Positions 11,665-22,834 of a DNA stretch of 64,000 nucleotides are shown piece after piece. Origin of the DNA: Perilla frutescens (taxonomy: Eukaryota; Streptophyta; Magnoliopsida; Lamiales; Lamiaceae); the NCBI GenBank assembly GCA_026008535.1, contig BRKX01000002.1:34277501-34341500 (forward strand), in the 5' to 3' direction. The notes beneath the pieces are model-generated. The model was not told where the DNA came from. It did not search any database and was given only the letters and a program-made list of their open reading frames with translations. Made by a program: the position numbers and the translations under genes. How positions within the stretch are numbered: position 1 is the stretch's first letter; every line of letters begins with the position of its first letter.

Positions 11665-14600
11665 AATAAAAATTTCGTCCCGAAATTTGCGTACCTCTAT
11701 AGGGTAAATCAGGGTACAACTCCTTGATTCTGCTTTCAAGCTCCCAGGTAGCTTCCTCTCTTCCATGGTTATTCCATAGGACTTTCACCAGTGATATCTG
11801 TTTGTTCCGTAATTTTTGGACCTTTTGGTCAAGAATAGCCTCTGGTTTTTCTTCATATGATAAATCCTGATTCAGGACTATCTCTTCATTCTTTATAACG
11901 TGTGTAGTATCAAACACGTACTTTCTCAACATTGAGACATGAAAAACATTATGAACCTCAGCTAGACTTGGCGGTAAGGCTAGTCTATAAGCTACCTCTC
12001 CAACTCGTTCAAGAATTTCAAATGGTCCAATATACCGTGGTTTCAATTTTCCTCTTTTGCCAAAACGTATAATTCCTTTAGTAGGAGATATTTTGAGAAA
12101 GACCTTATCTCTAACATTAAAATACAGATCCTTTCGACGTTTATCTGCATAGGCTTTTTGTCTATCTTGGGCCTCCTTCATTCTCATTCTTATCTTATCA
12201 ATTATTTCGATTGTTATCTGAACAATCTCAGGGCCTAATATCTTTCTTTCACCCACTTCATCCCAATAAAGTGGTGATCTACATCTTCGGCCATACAATG
12301 CTTCATATGGTGCCATTCCAATGGTTGCCTGATAACTGTTGTTATAGGCGAACTCTACTAAGGGTAAAACATTTTCCCAGCTTCCACCTCTATCAGTTAA
12401 AACTCCTCTGAGCATATCCTCTAGTATTTGTATTGTCCTTTCTGATTGTCCATCAGTTTGAGGATGGAAAGCTGTACTGAAATTTAGTTGCGTTCCCATG
12501 GCATCTTGGAGACTTATCCAGAATCTAGAAGTAAATCTGGTATCTCGGTCAGAGGTGATCGAGACAGGTACTCCGTGTAATCGCACAATCTCCTTCACAT
12601 AGAGTTGAGCCAACTTATCTAGTCCAAGTGTCATCTTGATTGGCAAAAAGTGCGCGGATTTGGTCAATCGATCAACAACGACCCATATCGCAGTGTTTCC
12701 TCGCACTGACTTTGGTAATCCTACTATAAAATCCATGTTGATATGTTCCCATTTCCATTTTGGGATTTCAAGTGGTTGTAATAATCCTGATGGTCGTTGA
12801 TGTACCGCCTTTACTTGCTGACAAGTTAAGCATCGTTCAACAAATGAGGCCACTTCTCTCTTCATATTTCGCCACCAGAAGTTTCTCTTCAAATCTCTAT
12901 ACATCTTTGTACTTCCAGGGTGAGCGGTATATGGAGTATCATGAGCTTCCATCATGATTTCATTCTTTAACTCTTCATTGTGGGGCACACATATTCTTCT
13001 TTCGTACATGAGAGCATTATCATTTGCTTCAGCAAATCCTTTTGAATCCTCAGATCTTACTTTCAATCGCATCTTCTCCAAAAATTGATCCCCTCTTTGT
13101 GCCTCCACAATTCGTTTCCTTAAATCGGGTTTAGCTATTAAAGTAGCTATAAGTCCTTTAGTAGAGTCTGGTGGTTGAACCAACTGTAACTCTAGTCTTT
13201 GAAATTCTTCAATTAACCTTTCTTCTTGTGTTAGGAAACAACCTAACTCTGCTTTGGTTTTTCGGCTAAGGGCGTCTGCTACAACATTTGCTTTACCGGG
13301 GTGGTAGAGAATGGTACAATCATAATCCTTAACTAATTCTAGCCACCTTCTCTGCCTCATGTTTAAATCCTTCTGTTCAAAGAAGTACTTAAGACTCTTA
13401 TGATCAGTATAGATTTCACATCTGACACCGTATAAATAATGCCTCCAAATTTTCAAGGCATGTACCACAGCTGCAAGCTCTAGGTCATGGGTAGGATAAT
13501 TTAACTCATGTGGCCTGAGCTGGCGAGATGCATAAGCAACGACTCTCTTGTCTTGCATTAGCACACACCCTAGCCCTAGCTTAGACGCATCTGTAAAGAT
13601 AACAAATCCTTCATTTCCTTCTGGTATAACCAATACTGGAGCTGTGGTCAGTCTTTTCTTAAGTTCTTGGAAATTCTTCTCACATTCCTCAGTCCAAATA
13701 AACTTAGTCTTCTTTTTCAACAATTGTGTCATTGGTCTTGCCAATTTAGAAAATCCTTCAATAAATCTTCTATAGTAGCCTGCCAACCCTAAGAAACTTC
13801 TTATCTCATGTGCACTGGAAGGTGACTTCCAGTTACTTACTGCTTCAACCTTAGCAGGATCTACTTTGATTCCTTCTGATGACACAATATGGCCAAGGAA
13901 CATTACCTCACTGAGCCAAAATTCACACTTGCTAAATTTGGCATATAATTTCTCCCTCCTCAATGTTTCCAAAATTATATGTAGATGTTCTTGGTGTTGT
14001 TCCTCACTTTTGGAATAGATAAGAATATCATCTATAAACACAAGAACAAAGTTATCCAGATATTGATGAAAGACTCTGTTCATCATATCCATGAACACAG
14101 CAGGTGCATTAGTCAACCCAAATGGCATCACTAAGAATTCATAGTGGCCGTAACGTGTTCGAAATGCTGTCTTAGGCACATCTTCTTTTCTTATCTTCAA
14201 TTGGTGATAACCTGAACGTAAATCAATCTTTGAAAATACGTTAGCTCCTCTTAGTTGGTCAAACAAGTCATCTATCCTTGGCAAGGGATACTTATTCTTA
14301 ACTGTCACCTTATTCAACTCCCTATAGTCTATGCACATTCGCAATGTACCATCCTTCTTTTTAACAAAGAGAATAGGCGCTCCCCAAGGTGAGACACTGG
14401 GTTGTATGAAACCTAAGTCCAACAGCTCTTGTAGTTGTACCTTCAGTTCTTGCAACTCATTAGGGGCCATTCTATATGGTGCCTTAGATATTGGAGCTGC
14501 TCCTGGTTCCAAGTCAATGGTAAATTCAGTTTGCCTATCGGGCGGTAGCCCTGGTAGGTCCTGTGGAAAAACATCCTTGTATTCCCGAATGATAGGGACT

Positions 14601-16153
14601 TGATCTATCGTTACTCCCTCTTTCTCTTTTCCTACTAGGTTAACCAGAAAAGCATGGCAACCTTCTTTTCTCATTAGCTTTATAGCTTTCAGGGCTGAAA
14701 CAACTGGTATCTTCAAACCCATTCTTGCTCCAAAGAAAATTACCTTTGGTTCTCCTGGTTTCTGGAATATAACTTCTCTCTCATGACAACGTATAGTTGC
14801 ATACGTTGCAGTTAGCCAATTCATTCCCAAGATTATATCAAAATCCTTCATGTCGATTACATATAAATCCGTGATGAAAATCTTTTTGTTAATCTCGAGT
14901 TCCAAATTCAGGCATATTCTATTGGCTATCACAGTTTTTCCAGAAGGGATGCTAACTTCTAAGGCATTAGTAGCATCTACTTGTCTAAGTTTTAATCTTT
15001 GACTAGCCTTTTCTGAAATAAAAGAGTGTGTAGCTCCAGTATCAAATAAAGCGAGCACAGGTATATTAACCATGTTAATCATACCTGCCAAATTTTCTGG
15101 AGCTCGCTCTGCCTGCTGTTGCTGAAGTGCATAAGTCCTGGCTGGCTGTAGGGCACGTTGTCCTTGGTCTGGCTTAAAATTTCCTCTCTGATTTTGCCTT
15201 AAGTTTCCACCCTGATTAGGCCTAGAATTGTTCCCTTGATTAGGCCTCTGATTTATATTCCCATCTTGTGCTGGTCTAGGAGGAAAACCTGTATTTCCTT
15301 TACTCCTAGGACAATCTCGAGCAAAATGTCCCGGTTGATGACAGAAGAAACATCCATCTGTATTCCTCATACACTTTCCTGAATGAAACTTCCGACAGAT
15401 AGGGCAGGGAGTCCTATTTCCTTGTTGATTCTGTTGTCCATAATTGGTATTTCCCTTGGCCCACTGTTGCTTATTTCCCACTGCATTTCTATCTTCCCAT
15501 TTCCGCTTTCCCTTCAGATCTTGGGAAGATTGTTGTGGCTGGATTTTCTCAGCTGGCATAACAGATTCTATGTTCAAAGCCCGACGCAGTGTTTGCGCAT
15601 ACGACATCTCATCATGCCCCATAAGAGTCATGCTGATTTCTGGTTTAAGGCCCTTCCTAAACTTCTTAGCCTTCTTGCAGTCCGAGTCCACGAGATGTGG
15701 AGCATAACGAGAGAGTTGATTAAAGGCACGGTCATACTCAGTAACAGTAGAGCTTCCCTGTCGGAGGTTCCAGAATTCCGACTCTTTCTTTTCTCGATAG
15801 CAATCAGGAATGTATTTCTGATAAACTTCTTCCTTGAAGTCTTCCCAAGTAAATTCCTGCCATTGCTCATAAGTCATAGTTCTTTTTACAGACTCCCACC
15901 AATAGTCTGCATCGTCAATCAATTGAAACTGAGCACATGTAAGCTTTTCCTCATTCATGCAAGACATGTAATCAAATATTCGGTCCAGAGATCGAATCCA
16001 TTTTTCTGCATCTATTGGGTCACCTAGCCCGTTGAAAGTAGGTGGGTGATGTTTACGAAAAGCTTCTTCTGCTCTTGATGTCGGTATGGGAATTGGAATT
16101 GGTGCAGGTTGTCCATGGTTTTCTTGGTTCTGTGTTCTTTTCTTAGGCGGCAT
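11663..16153 (-). CDS. Gag-Pol polyprotein of a Tekay-like chromovirus
   Basis: One uninterrupted frame of 1496 residues encodes everything the element needs for copy-and-paste transposition. Domains in order: Retrotrans_gag (about 35-190), CCHC zinc knuckle CFFCHQPGHFARDC (268-281), aspartic protease with DTGA (371-374) and ILGMNWL, reverse transcriptase with the active-site FIDD (707-710), RNase H with TDAS (854-857) and DALSR, integrase with an HHCC zinc finger (about 1070-1110, CLTC visible) and a DDE core (MDFIVGLP, SDRDTRF, GQSERTIQ), then a chromodomain-like tail (about 1430-1485, VKVLWNNHGREEATWE). The start codon lies about 840 bases inside the 5' LTR. There is no stop, frameshift or missing catalytic residue, so it could be functional. 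Chromodomains in this clade direct integration toward particular chromatin; whether this one binds a histone mark is unknown. Confidence 0.95.
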   Translation of the reverse strand: MPPKKRTQNQENHGQPAPIPIPIPTSRAEEAFRKHHPPTFNGLGDPIDAEKWIRSLDRIFDYMSCMNEEKLTCAQFQLIDDADYWWESVKRTMTYEQWQEFTWEDFKEEVYQKYIPDCYREKKESEFWNLRQGSSTVTEYDRAFNQLSRYAPHLVDSDCKKAKKFRKGLKPEISMTLMGHDEMSYAQTLRRALNIESVMPAEKIQPQQSSQDLKGKRKWEDRNAVGNKQQWAKGNTNYGQQNQQGNRTPCPICRKFHSGKCMRNTDGCFFCHQPGHFARDCPRSKGNTGFPPRPAQDGNINQRPNQGNNSRPNQGGNLRQNQRGNFKPDQGQRALQPARTYALQQQQAERAPENLAGMINMVNIPVLALFDTGATHSFISEKASQRLKLRQVDATNALEVSIPSGKTVIANRICLNLELEINKKIFITDLYVIDMKDFDIILGMNWLTATYATIRCHEREVIFQKPGEPKVIFFGARMGLKIPVVSALKAIKLMRKEGCHAFLVNLVGKEKEGVTIDQVPIIREYKDVFPQDLPGLPPDRQTEFTIDLEPGAAPISKAPYRMAPNELQELKVQLQELLDLGFIQPSVSPWGAPILFVKKKDGTLRMCIDYRELNKVTVKNKYPLPRIDDLFDQLRGANVFSKIDLRSGYHQLKIRKEDVPKTAFRTRYGHYEFLVMPFGLTNAPAVFMDMMNRVFHQYLDNFVLVFIDDILIYSKSEEQHQEHLHIILETLRREKLYAKFSKCEFWLSEVMFLGHIVSSEGIKVDPAKVEAVSNWKSPSSAHEIRSFLGLAGYYRRFIEGFSKLARPMTQLLKKKTKFIWTEECEKNFQELKKRLTTAPVLVIPEGNEGFVIFTDASKLGLGCVLMQDKRVVAYASRQLRPHELNYPTHDLELAAVVHALKIWRHYLYGVRCEIYTDHKSLKYFFEQKDLNMRQRRWLELVKDYDCTILYHPGKANVVADALSRKTKAELGCFLTQEERLIEEFQRLELQLVQPPDSTKGLIATLIAKPDLRKRIVEAQRGDQFLEKMRLKVRSEDSKGFAEANDNALMYERRICVPHNEELKNEIMMEAHDTPYTAHPGSTKMYRDLKRNFWWRNMKREVASFVERCLTCQQVKAVHQRPSGLLQPLEIPKWKWEHINMDFIVGLPKSVRGNTAIWVVVDRLTKSAHFLPIKMTLGLDKLAQLYVKEIVRLHGVPVSITSDRDTRFTSRFWISLQDAMGTQLNFSTAFHPQTDGQSERTIQILEDMLRGVLTDRGGSWENVLPLVEFAYNNSYQATIGMAPYEALYGRRCRSPLYWDEVGERKILGPEIVQITIEIIDKIRMRMKEAQDRQKAYADKRRKDLYFNVRDKVFLKISPTKGIIRFGKRGKLKPRYIGPFEILERVGEVAYRLALPPSLAEVHNVFHVSMLRKYVFDTTHVIKNEEIVLNQDLSYEEKPEAILDQKVQKLRNKQISLVKVLWNNHGREEATWELESRIKELYPDLPYRGTQISGRNFY

Positions 16154-16973
16154 TCTGAAAAATTTTAGGCTTCAGAAATAACTATCACAAAATCCACTTC
16201 GTGCTGAATTAATACGATTGTGAGATATCTCCTAAACTAAATGCTCAACAACATTTCTCATGCAATTCTAATCAGTCTACTTATTTTTAAAGGAAAGCAC
16301 TTAGTCAGTCTACGTTCCACATGAATCTTAAGAGAGGCACTTAAAATCCAATTTATGTGTATAAGTCACAATTGGCTATGTTCATCTACATTCTCAATCA
16401 AATCATTCTATGTTCACATTTCATCTTCATAAGCATTCTCGATTTCCCATCAATTTAACATCATCACATTTCCAATTACTTTAACATTCTCACATTTCCA
16501 ATCACTTACACATTATCACATTTCTAATCATAGGGCATTAATTACTATCGCCACACATTCCTTCAAATAATATCATGGACATATAGTCCCATTTAAATAT
16601 AATAATTCAATACCATCTGGGCACAATGCCCCATAATTTTTTTTTTTTTTACCATCATGGACAATAAGTCCCTTTTATTCATAACCATCATCATATGGAC
16701 AGATAGTCCAAAATGATACCATTATCCTTTCGAAACCATCATTGGCGCGACTTTTCATAAATATCATCAATGTGGAGAATGGTCCTTATCCACATTTCTT
16801 TTTTTTAAAATCAGTAAACATAATTGAATGTAAAAAAAACATTTTAACTCACGTACCTTTTTTAAGCAAGATGAGAGCGGTGTAGGCGACGTGCTAGGGC
16901 TATCAGACAATTAATTAAGAGAATACACTGAGAACTAGACTTAATCAATAATATGACAGGCCTGCAGAGTTGC

Positions 16974-16990
16974 AGCCTGCTCTGATACCA
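16974..16990 (-). other. Primer-binding site for initiator Met-tRNA
   Basis: On the minus strand TGGTATCAGAGCAGG lies three bases inside the 5' LTR. TGGTATCAGAGC is the sequence complementary to the 3' end of plant initiator methionine tRNA, the usual primer of chromoviruses. Confidence 0.93.
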
Positions 16991-16993
16991 CTC

Positions 16994-19402
16994 TGTAACG
17001 CCCCGGTCCCGGGAGAAGGGCAGGGGACCGGTGCGCTACTTGGGGAAAGGGGGAAAGGGGTTGTTGAACAGAAGCAATCAAAGAAATAGGGTTAGTGCCC
17101 TAAAAATATGGGCAGCATAACCTCTATAAATGGATCAATCCACGCTTTTAAAGCGTATGAAATGACTCAAACCAGATACCATGACTCTTAGGATGAACCC
17201 AAGAAAGAATAACAAAGGCAAACTTCAATGTAAATAATAACAGTTCAAAGGTTAACTGTTAATAGGTTAGGCATAAAAAAGGCCAGACTGATGTCTGTCC
17301 AAATACTTAAAGTAAAGAGATGCCAGGCTCCCGCCTGTCGTGAAAGCAATATAAAGCCAGGCTTTTGCCTTGACATGAAAAACAATGTAAAGCCAGGCTT
17401 GCGCCTGTCTGAGTAAGGAAAGTAAATAAATGCCAGGCTTTCGCCTGTCAGGAACAGAAAGTAAACGGGATTCGGAGAACCGAACACTCCGTAACAATAA
17501 AGAAAATGGGATTCGGAAAACCGAACACTCCATAACAGTAAATAAAATGGGATTCGGAGAACCGAACACTCCATAACAGTAAAGAAAATGGGATTCGGAG
17601 AACCGAACACTCCATAACAGTAAATAAAATGGGATTCGGAGAACCGAACACTCCATAACAATAATCAGAGTAAGCGGACAAAAACGCAGTGCATTTATTC
17701 AGACACAAAAGGTAACCATGTTCTCAGTTGGACTCCACACATAAAAGAAACATATACATCAAAAAATAGCCCTTCAGCCTTAGCACAGCCGTCCACCATC
17801 CCGCAGCTCATCCTGAAAATATTTGAAAAGATTTGGGCGTGAGTACTAATGCACTCAGTGGGTACTTTTGAGAAAAACCTTCAGAATCATTTTATAAAAT
17901 AGAATATCCAATCATATTGAGAGCATATCATGGAAAGCTTTCAAAACAGAAAATTTGTGAATTCCATGTATACAAAATCATTTTCGTTCCATCATTGCGC
18001 GCAACTCTCCCCTAGAACGCTTACGGTGAGTCGGTTCGTGTACACAACCCGGCTGCTTAAGGTTGGACACTGCCCTGTTTGCTTGGGGCTCGATATCGTG
18101 AACCATTGTAGTTTCGTCACCAAAAACAGTAGTAAGACTTACATGAGTCAGGAGAGCACATCAAATACAGTCATGAGTTGGATATTCAATCATATTCATT
18201 TTATAAATATCAGGGCTTAATAACCCGAAACATATTTTTATATAATAAAAACCCACCTGGTAATCTGAGCTAGATCTAGATTCTGATTCTGATCTCAACT
18301 AAAAGTCTCCTTCTTCTGTGCCTACAAGATTATCCGGCAACTTAGTTTCGATGAATGACTACCATTAGGTCAAAATCTAACCTTTCTTAGCTATGAAGTA
18401 AATATTATAATATCTACTATCTTAATACGCAGCACCCGGATCATCAAAATATTTTGACTCTTAAGGGAACTTTACTCAGGGCATTTTTATAAAGAAAAAC
18501 CGTTTAGGAAGTTTTGGCATACGGGGTGGTCAAACCCGTATCCTAAAATTAATTCGGTACAAATAAATTCATACCGCAAGATCTGCCCATTGGAAAAATA
18601 TGAAACTTTAAATAAAAATACTATATTTTGACACGGAACAACTTTTGAGTTTAAAAATACGATAGGGCTATCCACGAAGGATAGATCTGAAAAAGACTAC
18701 AATTTAATAATCGGATACCCAAAATATACCCGAAATTAAAAAGTGACAACATGGAAAATGTATATAAATATACATAGAACATAAAACCCTAAAGACACTT
18801 TTTGATTCGATGACCCGAAAGAGTCACCGATTTGAAAGGTGGTGGCGACTTTTGGCGGCGGTCACGATGATTTTCCATCGTGATCGTCCGTCGTGTCATC
18901 ATTTCAATCACGTATTCGTGATCTATGCGTTGACACCTTCAAAACGACTATTTCGGAAATGAAATAGGAAACTAGAGACGTACCTTCTCTAGAAGCTGCT
19001 CGGCGTTTCGATTTTGAAAATGAATGAAAAATGAAACCTTAACCTCCTATTTATAGAAGAAAAATAAATAGGATAATATTTCGAAAAAGAAATTGGATAA
19101 TGACGGATGTGCCTTAGTTATCCAAATCTATTACCTTTCACCCTAAAATTGTGCCAAGTGTTCATTTGAACTCGAAATTGGAAAATTCAAAGTTTGGCAC
19201 GATGCTTGAAAATTTTTCTATCAACCCAAGAAAAATATCAGAACATATTTTAAAGCAATTTTTGACCAAATTAAATTTTAATAGATGTCTCTGGCTGCGA
19301 TTTTCCTTTATTTGAATCCGTTAAGGACCCAACTTCTTACCTAAATTACCCTCAGGTAACATAAGTTGAGTAAAACCCTCTAAAATATTTCGGGGTATTA
19401 CA
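16994..19402 (-). repeat. Chromovirus 5' LTR with promoter
   Basis: It matches the 9243-11651 LTR throughout as far as I can read. Because the element runs on the minus strand this is the promoter-bearing 5' LTR. Confidence 0.95.
19047..19056 (-). promoter_or_regulatory. TATA-like box of the chromovirus 5' LTR
   Basis: CTATAAATAG on the minus strand within the LTR, followed downstream by the R/U5 part. The same box occurs in the other LTR at 11296-11305. No transcription start was measured. Confidence 0.55.
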
Positions 19403-20434
19403 AACAATTTTGTATATCTTCAGATAGTGAGACATCTTTGAAATTGTATTAATTAACAATTTTTTATATTCATGCATGTTAGGAATTTGAATAGAATATT
19501 AAATAAGCAAAAATGGTTTTTATCGTGGTGATTTTGGTGTTGGTATCTAGTTGGAATTCATAATGTGTATGTTGTGTCTATATAAGCATATGATGCATAA
19601 CATATTAGCAGTTTATTGTTAGCATATTAGCATGAAATTAATGCATTACGATTGATTAATTAATACAAATATCTCAAAAATCGTGCTAATATAAAGAAGG
19701 AATTTCGCTAATATGTGAACAATTTGTTGCTATTGTGGCACTTATAATTTATAAATAGGAAATTATAACTAATAGTTTTGCTAATATGTAAAAACATTTT
19801 GGCTAATACTAAGTTAACAATTTGCTAATATATTAACAAAATAGTCTGAAAAAAGAACAATGGGCTATTATGCAAATAAAGAAATGTATATTATTTCAAA
19901 AACACTTTGAAACTATAATACAGATTATTTGTTGATACGTGTAAATTATATTGCAAATTGTACTAACAAATTTTTGGTAATATATATTTAGCGTAATGAG
20001 TATGTTAATATATATGTTGTTGCTAAATGGGTAATATGGATAAAAAAAAAACTCAAGCATGTATTATACATGTATTTTTAATATGTTAACAAACATATTA
20101 TCATAACAAGAGTAATATAATAAAAAAATTGATAATATAAAAATAATTACTACAGAAATCGTGGGTGGAGAATTATTAAACACTCATTTCATTGTTATTA
20201 AAAAAAAACAGCAGACAACTCGGCAATGAAGGAAATAAATATTGGTGTCTTTCATTGTTATTTAAAAAAGGGCAACATACAAATAAACGATGGAAGAAAT
20301 AAATTGCATTTTTAAACACATTTTTAGATGAATCTTGACCACATAAAAGTAATGGATAAATGGTTTAGATTGGATCCTAGTTTCTACAAGCGAAGTTGGT
20401 TCACATTTGAACCAAAACCTATATATATATATAT

Positions 20435-22010
20435 CGGTTCAAATGTGAACATTCTCCCCTTGTAGAAACTAGGATCCAATCACAGTCACTCATCCATTAA
20501 TTTTAAACGATAAAGATTCATCTCAAAAAATGGGATTAAAATGCAATTATTTTATAATTCTATTAAATTAAAGGTATAGTAATAATTCAATTAGATATAA
20601 AATATCAAATTCAATATTTTATGACATTTCCTAATTTCATGCAATATATTTTATTTTTACCCTTATTCTACTCTTATTCTACTCTTATCATTCCCTCATT
20701 TATTTTTGGCAAATATTTTAATACGTTTTTTTTTTCATTTTCTTGGTCAATTCGTTTTCTCAATTTGTATCCACCATTTTTTACTATTATGTAGTGAATA
20801 CATGTTATGTATTATAGCATTCACTATTTTTTTTATGTCAAGGGTAATCCGCAACGGCTATCGAGGTGCGCATTGGGTAAATCTAGCCCCTGTATAATAG
20901 TGCGCAAACTACACATGTGAGGTAAACCACACTTGGCAGATCAGATGTGACAGACTCACACCTGGTGGTATTGGTAGTGGGATTCGAAACACCACTCCAT
21001 CACTAGGTCATCCCCAAAAGAACTATAACATTCACTATTATGCATATTAAAGGTTGTTAATTTGAGTTCGAAAATATCATTTTATTCTAAAACAGAACAA
21101 ATCATATACTAAGAAATTGTATTAAGATAATACAATAATACACGATACTAATATGTATTCAAATTATAATATTTTTGGAATAATAAATTTTTTATCTATG
21201 TGATATTGTCATTTTAGCAATAAAATTGTTTTCATATTAGAATTTTCTTTGTCATTGTTTTGATTATATCTTTGTTAACATATGAGAAATTCGATTATAA
21301 CATATGAGCACATTGTTTGTCATATTAGCAAACGACTATTCACATGACACATTCATATATAGGTTGGGTAATATATTGGCAAATTGTTTGTTAAATATTT
21401 TTAAATAAATGATTACATATTAGCAACATTTTATTAATATATTAGTGTTTCGTTGTAATTAAAAGTACAACAACATAGATTGAAAGGAATATTGTTCTTA
21501 TGTCGATGACTATCACAATATATAAAAGATTTTTGCTATTTTTTTTGTCAAATATAGTTACTAACACACAATTTAAAATAATGCTAATATGTTAAGATTT
21601 TGTTTACGATTATTGTTATGTGTTCAGTTTTTTGTTTACGATTTTTGAATCAATTTTGCAATGTATTGTCACATATTAGAAAAATTGATGGTTACATGTT
21701 AGCAACATAATATTAATAAATTAGATATTCATAACTGGTATATTATCTAATCCCTTACTTCATAGTCTTTTTTATTTTCATGCAATATATTCTTAGTATT
21801 GATATTCTTCTTCACCAACCCATACATACATAAATATTTTCGGTTTATTTCTATCAGATTTACATGATCAGTTTTTTTTATATATATAATTTTCAAATGA
21901 GACTTGAGTTTTGTAGTTATAGTCACTTATTAGCAAATTGTTGATCACTTGTTAGCAATACGCTATTAACAAATTAGTAAATCTTGTCACCATATTAGCA
22001 ATAGTTTGTT
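20435..22010. mobile_element. Element C: TTAGCA-rich element, left end only
   Basis: The left end (CGGTTCAAATGTGAAC, then CTTGTAGAAACTAGGATCCA) is a copy of the element B end in opposite orientation, across a 15-bp TA tract. The interior again has many TTAGCA/TGCTAA words (for example 21310, 21420, 21700, 21930-22010). I could not find an inverted right end, so the element is truncated or its end has decayed. The right limit given is where the TTAGCA texture stops. Around 20840-21010 a tRNA-like B-box word (GATTCGAAAC on the plus strand) suggests a SINE scrap inside. Confidence 0.5.
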
Positions 22011-22134
22011 ATGCTCAAGCATCTCCTTCACGGTCTGAAAACACCGAGTTCTACTCTGTTATCGTCGTCGAGACTCCAATTTTGGTATGCTGAGCACACC
22101 ACCACTCCTCTCTATATTGACGCCATAGTTGACG
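22011..22134 (+). CDS. Possible first exon or captured gene fragment, unrecognised
   Basis: An ATG opens 41 codons that start MLKHLLHGLKTPSSTLL and end LYIDAIVD, followed by a good splice donor (GACG|GTGAGT). The N-terminus is basic, Ser/Leu-rich and lacks acids, as in a mitochondrial presequence. Base composition is far less AT-rich than the element C DNA just before it. A second codon-like stretch (GGC-rich, about 22190-22277) follows. I do not recognise the protein. It may be the start of a gene, or an exon carried by element C. Confidence 0.25.
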
Positions 22135-22834
22135 GTGAGTTTTGTGAAGAATGAATGAAATAGAAATGCGTTGGTTGGTATAATGGTGGCGGCGCCGCCG
22201 TGATTCCGGTGGAAGTTAAGCAGGTGAGTGAAGCAAATGATATATACGGCGATGAAACTATACCAAATGTTTCTTGATCCAATTATGTTGATTTAATTTG
22301 TCAACAATACAATACTACAATAGTCCTGTTTTTGCAATCATGCTTTTCATTATCATTTCCCTGCCCCTTGTGCCCTCATCCCATAACCTTCAACCATTAA
22401 CTACTACTCTGCTTTACATTCTAATTAAATACTTTTTCCAATTTTATTTTCACTTTTACAGAAAGGCTTGGGTACACTTTGCCTTACCACTTTACACTAA
22501 TTCCACATTATAACACCCTTCTACACTGCAACTTCAGACAGATAACCATAAAAATTATTGCTATTTTATTTTATTGTTTTTTTGAAGGAAAATGACCGTA
22601 AAATGAAATTTGCTGATAACTTATGTTCTCTATTTACTACTGGAAATTTGAGAGGTAAAATAAAATTTATCAGTGAACTGAAGAGAACTCATAGAAATCA
22701 AATTCTCTTACAGCGTGTCTACATCCAACACAGAACCATCCTAGGATAATGCAGCTCCCTATTCTTTTTATTTCTTTGAGGAAAATGGAGTGCATAACCG
22801 CCATGAGAATCGATACATACAACAAGAGTGTGCT
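22135..22834. other. Intergenic, no clear gene
   Basis: It contains a GGCGGCGCCGCC-rich patch near 22187 and AT-rich DNA; the last part is probably the 3' untranslated region of the RPA12 gene, which ends at 22835 on the minus strand. Confidence 0.4.

Larger units (their letters stand above)
9243..19402 (-). mobile_element. Complete Ty3/gypsy chromovirus (Tekay/Del-like), young insertion
   Basis: The element is 10,160 bp with two 2409-bp LTRs, a primer-binding site, a leader of about 840 bases (16154-16993), one Gag-Pol frame and a polypurine tract, all on the minus strand. The LTRs look identical, and every short frame in one recurs at exactly +7751 in the other, so there is no net indel between them. 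Long LTRs, a single fused Gag-Pol and a C-terminal chromodomain-like region point to the Tekay (Del) clade. With perfect LTR identity, an intact frame and an intact AACAA duplication it is a recent and potentially active copy. It sits inside element B. Clade is inferred from structure; a phylogeny of the reverse transcriptase would settle it. Confidence 0.93.
8601..20419. mobile_element. Element B: TTAGCA-rich long-TIR element, split by the chromovirus
   Basis: The left end (GGGATGGTTCAAATGTGAAC) and right end (reverse complement GGTTTTGGTTCAAATGTG) are inverted copies that stay similar for about 100 bases, including CTTGTAGAAA and TAGGATCCA. TA tracts flank both ends. Without the 10.2-kb retrotransposon and its 5-bp duplication the element would be about 1.65 kb. 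Both halves are full of TTAGCA/TGCTAA, for example near 9050-9100 and 19600-19830. No transposase frame is visible, so it is non-autonomous. Confidence 0.65.

Noticed and set aside
15383..16027. 214-codon plus-strand frame
   Set aside because: It is the antisense shadow of the gag region.
20840..21010. Possible tRNA or SINE with GATTCGAAAC B box
   Set aside because: No cloverleaf can be drawn and the A box is not convincing; noted only within element C.
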